Below, piece by piece: positions 1 through 5,774 of a DNA stretch of 8,846 nt. The position numbers and the translations under genes were made by a program. The stretch is from contig JAUZEX010000346.1 of the NCBI GenBank assembly GCA_030838815.1, positions 1 to 8,846 on the forward strand, in the 5' to 3' direction. This DNA is from Actinomycetota bacterium (GTDB lineage: Bacteria; Actinomycetota; Acidimicrobiia; IMCC26256; BP-133). Under the pieces are notes generated by a model, which did no database searches, was not told where the DNA came from, and was given only the letters and a program-made list of their open reading frames with translations. How positions within the stretch are numbered: position 1 is the stretch's first letter; each line of letters opens with the position of its first letter.

Positions 1-168
1 GTCGGTCAGGCGGAAGACGGCGGGCCCCGCAGAGGTGGCGTAGGCCCGGATGCCCTCGAAGACGCCGGAGCCGTAGTGCAGCGTGTGGGTGAGGACGTGG
101 ATCTTGGCGTCGTCCCAGTCGACGAGCTCGCCGTCCATCCAAATCTTGTCCACCTTCTGAATGGGCAT
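1..168 (-). CDS. ilvE: Branched-chain amino acid aminotransferase, N-terminal part (cut by window edge)
   Basis: Only the first 56 residues are present; the gene runs off the left edge. It begins MPIQKVDKIWMDGELVDW and contains the LHYGSGVFEGIRAY block (about residues 30-43) typical of fold-type IV PLP aminotransferases of the IlvE family. By family knowledge the enzyme transfers the amino group between glutamate and the keto acids of Leu, Ile and Val, the last step of their synthesis, in the cytoplasm. The ATG lies 4 nt after the leuB stop. An AGGAGG at 178-183, inside the end of leuB, is 9 nt upstream, so the two genes are almost certainly co-transcribed and translationally close-coupled. 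The catalytic lysine lies outside the window and cannot be checked. A D-amino acid or 4-amino-4-deoxychorismate lyase homologue is possible but less likely given the leuB neighbour. Confidence 0.88.
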   Translation of the reverse strand, partial: MPIQKVDKIWMDGELVDWDDAKIHVLTHTLHYGSGVFEGIRAYATSAGPAVFRLTD

Positions 169-172
169 CGCG

Positions 173-1225
173 CTACGCCTCCTGAGCGATCGCTTCGGCG
201 ACCATGTCGCCGACTTCTGCTGTCGAGTGTCCCATCGTCGCAGCCGTGGTGCCGCCCAGCTTGGACAGCACCGCTCCGACCGCCTTTTCGATCCGGTCCG
301 CGGCATTCTCCTCACCGAGGAAGCGGGCCAGCATGCCGGCCGACAGGACCGCAGCCAGTGGGTTGGCCCGGCCGGTACCAGCGATATCCGGCGCCGAGCC
401 GTGGACGGGTTCGAACAGGCTCGGCCGCTCCCGGGGCGGGTTGAGGTTGCCGGACGCGGCCAGGCCCATGCCGCCCGCCACCGCCGCCCCGAGGTCGGTG
501 AGGATGTCGCCGAACAGGTTGTCCGTGACGACCACGTCGAACCGTTCCGGGCTCTCGACCATATAGAGGCAGGCGGCATCGACGTGGACATAGCCGGTCT
601 CGACGTCGGGGTACTCCCCCGCCACCTCGGTGAAGGCCCGCTGCCACAGGTCGCCGGCGAAGGTCAGCACGTTGGTCTTGTGGCACAGCGTCAGGTGGTG
701 TCGCGGCCGGGTCTGCGCCAACTCGAAGGCGTACCGCAGGCAGCGCTCGACCCCCAGCCGGGTGTTGACCGAGCCCTGGGTGGCGACCTCGTTGGCCGTC
801 CCTTTGCGGAGGAAGCCCCCCTCGCCGGCGTAGGCCCCTTCGGTGTTCTCCCGGATGACGACCATGTCGATGTCGTCGGGGCCCTTCCCGGCCAGCGGCG
901 TCGGCGCCCCGGGTAGCAGCCGGACGGGTCTCAGATTGACGTAGAGGTCGAACTCGAACCGCAGCCGCAGGAGCAGGCCCCGCTCCAGGACGCCGGGCGG
1001 GACGTCGGGGGTGCCGACGGCGCCGAGGAGGATGGCGTCGAGGCCGGCCAGCTCGGAGAGCACGGAGTCGGGCAGCACCTCGCCCGTCCGCAGGTACCGG
1101 GCGCCGCCGAGGTCGTACTCGACCGCGTCGACGTCGACGCCGGCCGCGTCGAGGGCCTTGCGGGCTTCGGCGATGACCTCGGGGCCGATGCCGTCCCCGG
1201 CGATGATGCCGATCTGGTGGGTCAC
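173..1225 (-). CDS. leuB: 3-isopropylmalate dehydrogenase
   Basis: Cytoplasmic enzyme of leucine synthesis that oxidises and decarboxylates 3-isopropylmalate to 2-oxoisocaproate with NAD+. The 350-aa product has the full family length. It shows GDGIGPEV (10-17), the substrate-binding arginine segment ERGLLLRLRFEFD with NLRP (81-100), RENTEG (125-130) followed by Y132, and CHKTN with K183. Metal-site aspartates are D216, D240 and D244 in VTDNLFGDILTD. The HGSAPDIAG nucleotide loop (275-283) has D280, the acidic residue that favours NAD over NADP. The start is GTG at 1225 with AGGGAG at 1231-1236, 5 nt upstream. It is the first gene of a leuB-ilvE unit and sits behind an attenuator-like leader (1242-1336), which suggests control by charged Val/Ile tRNA levels. 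Tartrate or isocitrate dehydrogenase relatives are less likely because the arginine-rich segment is typical of LeuB. Confidence 0.95.
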   Translation of the reverse strand: MTHQIGIIAGDGIGPEVIAEARKALDAAGVDVDAVEYDLGGARYLRTGEVLPDSVLSELAGLDAILLGAVGTPDVPPGVLERGLLLRLRFEFDLYVNLRPVRLLPGAPTPLAGKGPDDIDMVVIRENTEGAYAGEGGFLRKGTANEVATQGSVNTRLGVERCLRYAFELAQTRPRHHLTLCHKTNVLTFAGDLWQRAFTEVAGEYPDVETGYVHVDAACLYMVESPERFDVVVTDNLFGDILTDLGAAVAGGMGLAASGNLNPPRERPSLFEPVHGSAPDIAGTGRANPLAAVLSAGMLARFLGEENAADRIEKAVGAVLSKLGGTTAATMGHSTAEVGDMVAEAIAQEA

Positions 1226-1241
1226 ACGTTCTCCCTAGGAC

Positions 1242-1272
1242 AAGAAAAACCGCCCACCAGGGTGGACGGTCG
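1242..1272 (-). terminator. Intrinsic terminator / attenuator in front of leuB
   Basis: Read on the minus strand, the arms CCGTCCACC (1269-1261) and GGTGGGCGG (1258-1250) pair along their length with one G-U wobble. The innermost pair must open to give a loop of about 4 nt. The stem is followed at once by TTTTTCTT (1249-1242). This is a complete rho-independent terminator pointing towards leuB, and it ends 16 nt before the GTG, just ahead of the Shine-Dalgarno. A terminator there makes sense only as a conditional one. Together with the Val/Ile leader peptide upstream it fits ribosome-mediated attenuation. Confidence 0.8.
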
Positions 1273-1276
1273 GAGG

Positions 1277-1300
1277 CGAACGCCGGTCGGGCGGCGCTCG
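1277..1300 (-). promoter_or_regulatory. Stem-loop between leader peptide and terminator (attenuator hairpin 1:2)
   Basis: On the minus strand CGAGCGCCG (1300-1292) pairs with CGGCGTTCG (1285-1277): nine pairs including one G-U, with a 6-nt loop. It starts directly after the leader peptide stop codon, so a ribosome held on the Val/Ile codons would cover or melt its 5' arm. Within it CCGCCC (1294-1289) is exactly complementary to GGGCGG, the 3' arm of the terminator (1255-1250), which offers an alternative fold. Which alternative pairing acts as antiterminator is inference. Confidence 0.55.
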
Positions 1301-1336
1301 CTAAGTAATGACGATGACGACGAAGTGCGGCGACAT
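1301..1336 (-). CDS. Leader peptide MSPHFVVIVIT (Val/Ile attenuator peptide)
   Basis: An 11-codon open frame, ATG to TAG, encodes MSPHFVVIVIT. Residues 6-10 are V-V-I-V-I, so five consecutive codons demand charged tRNA-Val or tRNA-Ile. It lies upstream of leuB-ilvE, is followed directly by a stable hairpin, and then by an intrinsic terminator before leuB. This is the organisation of ilv/leu leader peptides known in enterobacteria and in actinobacteria such as Corynebacterium ilvBNC. The proposed role is that low Val/Ile charging stalls the ribosome and prevents terminator formation, raising leuB and ilvE expression. No clear Shine-Dalgarno precedes the ATG, so translation may be leaderless or nearly so. 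There are no Leu codons, so control would sense Val and Ile rather than leucine. Confidence 0.7.
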   Translation of the reverse strand: MSPHFVVIVIT

Positions 1337-1344
1337 AGATATTC

Positions 1345-1374
1345 AGCGTCGCAGCCGGACGTCGGGCATGTCAA
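1345..1374 (-). promoter_or_regulatory. Candidate promoter for the leader peptide-leuB-ilvE unit
   Basis: On the minus strand a perfect -35 hexamer TTGACA (1374-1369) is followed after 18 nt by GACGCT (1350-1345). The latter matches TATAAT only at the two most conserved positions (A2 and T6). The predicted transcript start would fall within a few bases of the leader peptide ATG at 1336, which could explain the lack of a ribosome binding site there. The -35 is convincing; the -10 is weak, so the promoter may lie elsewhere. Confidence 0.35.
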
Positions 1375-1421
1375 GGCGAGCCAGAATCTTCCCCCCGGCC
1401 AAAAGGGATCAAGTTCGCGAA

Positions 1422-1450
1422 TAGGCACGAGTGCCAGAAAGTCGTACAAT
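1422..1450 (+). promoter_or_regulatory. Candidate sigma-70-type promoter of the efflux operon
   Basis: TAGGCA (1422-1427; 4 of 6 matches to TTGACA) and TACAAT (1445-1450; 5 of 6 matches to TATAAT) are separated by the ideal 17 nt, in a locally A/T-richer stretch. Transcription would begin near 1457, giving a leader of about 195 nt before the adaptor gene. It diverges from the leuB unit. Confidence 0.5.
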
Positions 1451-1487
1451 AGGGATTGTTTGGAGCCGACCTCAGCGGGTCGGGTCC

Positions 1488-1570
1488 GGCTGGGGAAGCA
1501 AGTGAGTGGCTGGCAATTGCCCGCCGAGGCTGGGGAGCCTTGTATTTGCGCTGCGTGCGGCTGGGGAGCC
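1488..1570 (+). repeat. Three copies of a GGCTGGGGAGCC hairpin motif in the operon leader
   Basis: GGCTGGGGAGCC occurs exactly at 1528-1539 and 1559-1570, with a variant GGCTGGGGAAGC at 1488-1499. Each exact copy can fold as GGCT/AGCC around a GGGG loop. The middle one extends to six pairs with its flanks and is followed by a U-rich TTGTATTT. The third gains three more pairs (TGC with GCA) across a 2-nt bulge. The rest of the 1457-1652 leader shows no gene start that I would accept and no riboswitch class I recognise. The function could be structural RNA or protein binding; it is unknown. Confidence 0.5.
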
Positions 1571-1652
1571 ATGCAGTGATCACAACACGGTCTGCCCACG
1601 CGCTCTCGGCCCGGGTTTCCTCGCCGCCACTCCGACGGAGAGAGGTGCGCCG

Positions 1653-3710
1653 ATGATTCGGACGAGGCTCATGCAGGGTGTGCTCGGGTTCACGGCTCTG
1701 ACGCTGCTCGTGGGCAGCTTCAAGGTCATGGGGTCGAAGCCGCAGCCGCCGCCGCCGACGACGGTGACCGTCAGTCGGGGCGTCGTGCTGGCCAGCGTGA
1801 ACGCCACCGGCAACGTCACCGTGGAGGACCAGCTGGCCCTCGACTTCCCCGTCGGCGGGAAGGTCACCGACATCTTCGTCAACGAAGGCCAGCGGGTCGT
1901 CTCCGGCCAGCCCCTCGCCACCATCGACACGGCACCGGCCAAGGCGAAGTTGGCCCAGGCCCAGGCCGACTATGACGCCGCCCAGGCGAATGTCCGCAAG
2001 CTGCTCGAGGGGTCGACCCCCCAGGAGCAGCAGCAGAACAACGTCAACATCGACGCCGCTCGGGCCGCGCTGACCAAAGCCAGCGACCAGGTCGGCCGGG
2101 CACAGGACCTCTTGAAGACGGGCTCCGCCACCCGGCTGGCCGCCCTCAACGACGCCAAGACCTCCCTCGCCAACGCCCAGGCGACGGCGGCCCAGCACGT
2201 CAAGGACCTCCAGCTCGACATCGACCAGGTCGCCCAGCGCCTGGGCGAGCACACCGCGCAGCTCAACGTCCACCAGGCCAAGTACGACTTCGACTCCCAG
2301 CAGGCCGACAGCGCCCGGGCCGCCGAGTCCGACACGCTGCATCGCATCGACGCCGAGCGGGCGACCCTGGCCGCCATCGAGCAGCGCCAGCGGGACAAGA
2401 ACTGCAACACCGTCGGAACCCAGAGCGGCAACCAGAACGGCAACGGGAACACCACGGCCAGCACCGCCTCGACGCAGGCGAAGGCCGCCAACACCCTCAC
2501 CCTCCCGGTGGTCGCCGCCAAGGCGACGTCGACCACGACGACGACCGCCAAGAGCAATAACAACAACAATAACAACAAGAACAAGAACGAGTGCGACAAC
2601 CTGGCCGCCCAGCACGCCCAGGTCGAAAACGACATGGCCCACGACAATGACGTGCTCAGCGTGGTGCGGTCGGACCGCACCCGGTACGAGGGCTACGTGC
2701 GGGACGACAACGAGACCCTGATCAGCGACCACCAGACGGTCGATCAGGACCAGCGGGACCTCGACGACGCCAAGAACGCCCAGAAGGCCGGCCTCCTCTC
2801 GGACCAGCAGAACATCCAGAGCGCCCAGACGCAGCTGACGTCGGCTGCGAACGACCAGCGGAAGGGCGACCTTTCCGACCAGCAGGCGGTCGACACCGCC
2901 CGCAACGACGTCAACACCGCCGAGACCCAGGTGGGGCAGCAGGTGGCGGCCAAGGGCGTCCAGGAGGAACGGCCGAAGAACCAGAGCGAGGTGGCCGCGG
3001 CCCAGTCCGACGCGGCCAACAAGCAGGCCGCCCTGACCGACGCCCAGCGCCAACTCGACGACACGACGCTGGTCGCGCCGACCGATGGGGTCGTGGCGGT
3101 CATCGGCGGCCGGATCGGGGAGGACGTCCCCGGCGGTGGCTCGAACCGGGGCGGGTTCGACGCCAGCGCCCTCAGCCGGCCGCCCAACGCCCAGGCCTCC
3201 GGGTCGGTTTCCAGCCGGGCGGGCGGTTTTGTCACCCTGACCAACCTCGGCACCAACGAGGTCAAGGCCCGCTTCAGCGAGGCGGACACGGCCAAGATCC
3301 AGCCGGGGCAGGCGGCCAAGGTCGAGTTCGAGTCCATCGGGCAGCAACTGACGGCCAGGGTCATCCGCCTGGACTCGATCGAGACCGTGGTTGCGAACGT
3401 CGTCACTTACACTGTGACGTTGTTGCTGGACAAGAAGCTGGAGGAGATCAAGCCTGGTATGACGGGCAACGTCGACGTCGTCATCGCCCAGAAGCAGGAC
3501 GTGCTGCGGCTGCCGGTGACTGCCATCAACCCCCGCAACGGGCGGGCCACCGTCCAGGTGCTGGGCAAGGACGGCAAGACGCTCGAGACCCGCCAGGTCA
3601 CCACCGGCCTGAAGGGCGACGACGACGTCGAGATCACCAGCGGGCTCGACGTCGGCGACAAGGTCGTGGTGGCCGGGGCCGGCGGCGCCAACAAGCAGGC
3701 CCAGGGGTAA
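1653..3710 (+). CDS. Long HlyD/MacA-type membrane fusion (adaptor) protein of an ABC exporter
   Basis: Extracytoplasmic adaptor that joins a MacB-type transporter, 685 aa against roughly 370-400 for typical MacA. In order: short basic N-terminus and membrane anchor (about 8-26); first lipoyl half with FPVGGKVTDIFVNEGQRV (65-82); a first helical arm rich in Ala/Gln/Asp (about 94-250); a low-complexity Asn/Thr tip (about 250-315) between the only two cysteines, C251 and C314; a return arm (about 316-470) holding three 25-residue repeats (356-430); second lipoyl half LVAPTDGVVAVIGG (473-486); a Gly/Ser-rich loop (493-525); beta-barrel (about 526-612); and a membrane-proximal end with LRLPVTAI (618-625). 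The start at 1653 is supported by GGAGAGAGG at 1637-1645, 7 nt upstream, and by the anchor helix. An in-frame GTG at 1506 would only add unlike sequence. The ATPase gene follows after 4 nt. The substrate is not readable from the sequence. Confidence 0.88.
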   Translation: MIRTRLMQGVLGFTALTLLVGSFKVMGSKPQPPPPTTVTVSRGVVLASVNATGNVTVEDQLALDFPVGGKVTDIFVNEGQRVVSGQPLATIDTAPAKAKLAQAQADYDAAQANVRKLLEGSTPQEQQQNNVNIDAARAALTKASDQVGRAQDLLKTGSATRLAALNDAKTSLANAQATAAQHVKDLQLDIDQVAQRLGEHTAQLNVHQAKYDFDSQQADSARAAESDTLHRIDAERATLAAIEQRQRDKNCNTVGTQSGNQNGNGNTTASTASTQAKAANTLTLPVVAAKATSTTTTTAKSNNNNNNNKNKNECDNLAAQHAQVENDMAHDNDVLSVVRSDRTRYEGYVRDDNETLISDHQTVDQDQRDLDDAKNAQKAGLLSDQQNIQSAQTQLTSAANDQRKGDLSDQQAVDTARNDVNTAETQVGQQVAAKGVQEERPKNQSEVAAAQSDAANKQAALTDAQRQLDDTTLVAPTDGVVAVIGGRIGEDVPGGGSNRGGFDASALSRPPNAQASGSVSSRAGGFVTLTNLGTNEVKARFSEADTAKIQPGQAAKVEFESIGQQLTARVIRLDSIETVVANVVTYTVTLLLDKKLEEIKPGMTGNVDVVIAQKQDVLRLPVTAINPRNGRATVQVLGKDGKTLETRQVTTGLKGDDDVEITSGLDVGDKVVVAGAGGANKQAQG
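2556..2588 (+). repeat. Asn-codon microsatellite (AAC/AAT/AAG) in the adaptor gene
   Basis: Seven consecutive Asn codons (residues 302-308) are followed by Lys-Asn-Lys-Asn. This makes an almost pure AAN tract in an otherwise very GC-rich gene. It encodes the end of the predicted tip loop just before C314. Triplet composition means slippage would change loop length without a frameshift. Confidence 0.75.
2718..2942 (+). repeat. Three tandem 75-bp units encoding a 25-residue coiled-coil repeat
   Basis: Units begin at residues 356, 381 and 406 with LISDHQ, LLSDQQ and DLSDQQ. The conserved Ser-Asp pair recurs exactly every 25 residues (S358, S383, S408). Later positions also correspond (for example QRDLDDAKN with QTQLTSAAN and RNDVNTAET), and the codons differ enough to suggest an old duplication. 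The repeat lies in the descending arm of the adaptor helical hairpin and would lengthen it. Confidence 0.6.
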
Positions 3711-3714
3711 CGCC

Positions 3715-4530
3715 ATGACCTCAGCCGTTGCGCCGGAGAAGCCCGTCCTCCTCCTCGACCGACTCCACCAGAAGTACAACCCCGGCTCGCAGCTGGAGGT
3801 CCACGTCCTCAAAGGGGTGTCGCTGTCGGTCGAGCGGGGCGACTACGTGGCGATCATGGGTCACTCCGGGAGCGGGAAGAGCACGATGCTCAACATCCTG
3901 GGCTGCCTCGACATCCCGACCGAGGGCCGGTACCTGATCGACGGCGTCGACGTGAGCTCGCTGTCGGAGGGCCAGCTGGCCGACGTCCGCAACCAGTACC
4001 TCGGCTTCGTGTTCCAGAGCTTCAACCTCGTTCGGCGGACGAGCGCCCTGGCCAACGTGGAGCTGCCCCTCGTCTACGCCGGCGTCTCCCGGTCGGAGCG
4101 GCGGCGCCGGGCCCAGACGGCGCTGGAACTGGTCGGGCTCGGCGACCGGACGGGGCACATGCCGAACGTGCTGTCCGGCGGTCAGCTGCAGCGGGTGGCC
4201 ATCGCCCGGGCCATCGCCACCGGCCCGTCGATCATCCTGGCCGACGAGCCGACCGGGAACCTCGACTCCCGGTCGACGGAGGAGGTGTTGCAGATCTTCG
4301 GCCGGCTCAACGCCGCCGGCCGCACGATCGTCATCATCACGCACGAAGACGACGTGGCCGCCCACGCCAAGCGGATCGTGATCCTGGCCGACGGGCTCAT
4401 CGCCGCCGACCGCCGCAACGGCCCCGTCCACGGCAACCCGCCGGGCCTGGTCGACCTAACCGCGGCGGAGGAGAGCACCGACGTGTGGCTGGTGGACGAA
4501 CCGGCGGATCCGGAGGTTGTCGTCCCGTGA
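3715..4530 (+). CDS. ABC transporter ATPase, MacB/LolD type
   Basis: Cytoplasmic ATPase of 271 aa that powers the FtsX-type permease encoded next. All nucleotide-binding motifs are intact: Walker A GHSGSGKST (49-57, K55), Q-loop Q101 in FVFQSFNL, signature LSGGQLQR (153-160), Walker B IILADE (173-178, catalytic E178), D-loop GNLDS (181-185) and switch H210. The opening KGVSLSVERGDYVAIMGHSG and the NILGCLD segment after Walker A are typical of the MacB/LolD/FtsE branch. A C-terminal tail of about 35 residues (236-271), rich in Pro, Asp and Glu and ending EVVVP, extends beyond the usual domain end and shows no recognisable fold. The ATG is 4 nt after the adaptor stop, and the stop overlaps the permease start, so expression is tightly coupled. 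Confidence 0.93.
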   Translation: MTSAVAPEKPVLLLDRLHQKYNPGSQLEVHVLKGVSLSVERGDYVAIMGHSGSGKSTMLNILGCLDIPTEGRYLIDGVDVSSLSEGQLADVRNQYLGFVFQSFNLVRRTSALANVELPLVYAGVSRSERRRRAQTALELVGLGDRTGHMPNVLSGGQLQRVAIARAIATGPSIILADEPTGNLDSRSTEEVLQIFGRLNAAGRTIVIITHEDDVAAHAKRIVILADGLIAADRRNGPVHGNPPGLVDLTAAEESTDVWLVDEPADPEVVVP

Positions 4531-5747
4531 CGATGGACAGCATGCGGGTTGCCCTCCGGGGCATTCTGGCCAACCGCATGCGGTCGGCACTGACCATGCT
4601 GGGCATCCTCATCGGCACCGCGGCCGTGATCCTGCTGGTGGCGGTCGGCACCGGAATCTCCAACCAGGTGCAGGTGCAGATCAAGAATCTGGGCACCAAC
4701 GCCATCTACATCCTGCCGGAGCGCAACACCAGTGCTCAGAACCGGGGGACGAGCGCCCGCCGGATCCGCCTCACAAAATCCGACGTGAAAGCGCTGTCGG
4801 ACAAGACGCGGGCGCCGAGCCTCGACCTCGTGGCTCCGACGGTTGGCTCCAGTGGCACGGTCACCTGGCAGGGCAACACCTACGCCCTCCAGAACTTCAT
4901 CGGCGGTTCGCCGGCGTTCGGCGACATCCGAAACACGCCCGTCGCCTCCGGGCGATTCCTCAACGATGAGGACGTCGCCTCCCACGCCAAGGTGGCGGTG
5001 ATCGGCCAGACGGTGGTCGACCACCTCTTCGGCAAGGGCGTCGATCCGGTGGGCCAGCAGGTGGAGTTCAACGGGGTGCGGTTCCGGATCGTCGGCCTGC
5101 AGGTGAAGAAGGGGTCGAACGGATTCCAGGACCAGGACGACTTCATGTTCGCCCCCATCAGCACGGTGATCGACAACATCGTCGGCAACGTCGACTCGTA
5201 CACGATCATCGGTGCCCGGGCCGCCAACAAGGACATGCTTCCGACGGCCATGGTCGAGATCCGCACCATCCTGAGCCAGACCCACGGCTTGAAGCCCGGC
5301 GATCCACCCGACTTCATCGTCTTCAACGCCGCCGCCCTGCTGGCGGCCGGGAAGGCCGCGGCTCAGCAGTTCCAGCTCCTGCTCGGCTTCGTGGCCGCCA
5401 TCTCGCTCCTCATCGGCGGTATCGGCGTGATGAACATCATGCTGGTGACCGTCACCGAACGGACGAGGGAGATCGGGATCCGCAAGGCGCTCGGCGCCCA
5501 GAGGACCGACATCATCACCCAGTTCCTGTCCGAGGCAATGCTGCTGGCCAGCCTGGGCGGGCTGATCGGCGTCGGGGTCGGCGTCGGGGTCCGCCATCTC
5601 AAGAGCGCCACCATGCAGCCGGTCGTGTCGCCGGGGTCTGTCGTGCTGTCGTTCGGCGTATCCGTCCTCATCGGGATCTTCTTCGGCGCCTATCCGGCCA
5701 GCCGGGCGGCGGCGCTCACCCCGATGGAAGCCCTCCGTTACGAGTAG
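4527..5747 (+). CDS. MacB-type ABC transporter permease (FtsX family)
   Basis: Membrane subunit of about 406 aa with the four-helix MacB plan. TM1 (about 20-43) is followed by a large extracytoplasmic MacB_PCD-like domain (about 44-280, with VAVIGQTVVDHLF and FRIVGL). TM2 (about 283-308), TM3 (about 335-356) and TM4 (about 371-390) follow. The cytoplasmic loop TERTREIGIRKALGA (310-324) is the hallmark that couples to the ATPase, and the end LTPMEALRYE is family-typical. MacB in E. coli is one chain; here ATPase and permease are separate, as in many Gram-positive bacteria. The start is taken as the GTG at 4527, which overlaps the ATPase stop (GTGA) and lies 10 nt after GGAGG (4512-4516). ATG at 4533 (404 aa) is the alternative. 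With the adaptor it should act as a mechanotransmission-type exporter or extractor; the substrate is unknown. Confidence 0.92.
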   Translation: MTMDSMRVALRGILANRMRSALTMLGILIGTAAVILLVAVGTGISNQVQVQIKNLGTNAIYILPERNTSAQNRGTSARRIRLTKSDVKALSDKTRAPSLDLVAPTVGSSGTVTWQGNTYALQNFIGGSPAFGDIRNTPVASGRFLNDEDVASHAKVAVIGQTVVDHLFGKGVDPVGQQVEFNGVRFRIVGLQVKKGSNGFQDQDDFMFAPISTVIDNIVGNVDSYTIIGARAANKDMLPTAMVEIRTILSQTHGLKPGDPPDFIVFNAAALLAAGKAAAQQFQLLLGFVAAISLLIGGIGVMNIMLVTVTERTREIGIRKALGAQRTDIITQFLSEAMLLASLGGLIGVGVGVGVRHLKSATMQPVVSPGSVVLSFGVSVLIGIFFGAYPASRAAALTPMEALRYE

Positions 5748-5774
5748 CTCCAACACCTGAGTCCGGAGACGACC

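Noticed and set aside
1343..1369. Second short frame MPDVRLRR upstream of the Val/Ile leader peptide
   Set aside because: It overlaps the proposed -35 element, has no ribosome binding site and no informative codon run.
1452..1495. Possible G-quadruplex from the G-runs in the operon leader
   Set aside because: Only three close G-runs are present; the fourth would need a loop over 20 nt, outside the usual limit.
1506..1652. In-frame upstream extension of the adaptor gene to a GTG at 1506 (49 extra residues)
   Set aside because: The extension encodes no signal or known domain, spans the repeated hairpin motif, and lacks a good ribosome binding site. The ATG at 1653 has GGAGAGAGG at 7 nt and a membrane anchor right after it.
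1371..3812. Long minus-strand open frame opposite the adaptor gene (813 codons)
   Set aside because: Val/Leu/Gly/Asp-rich translation without domain motifs; an antisense shadow created by high GC in a real gene.
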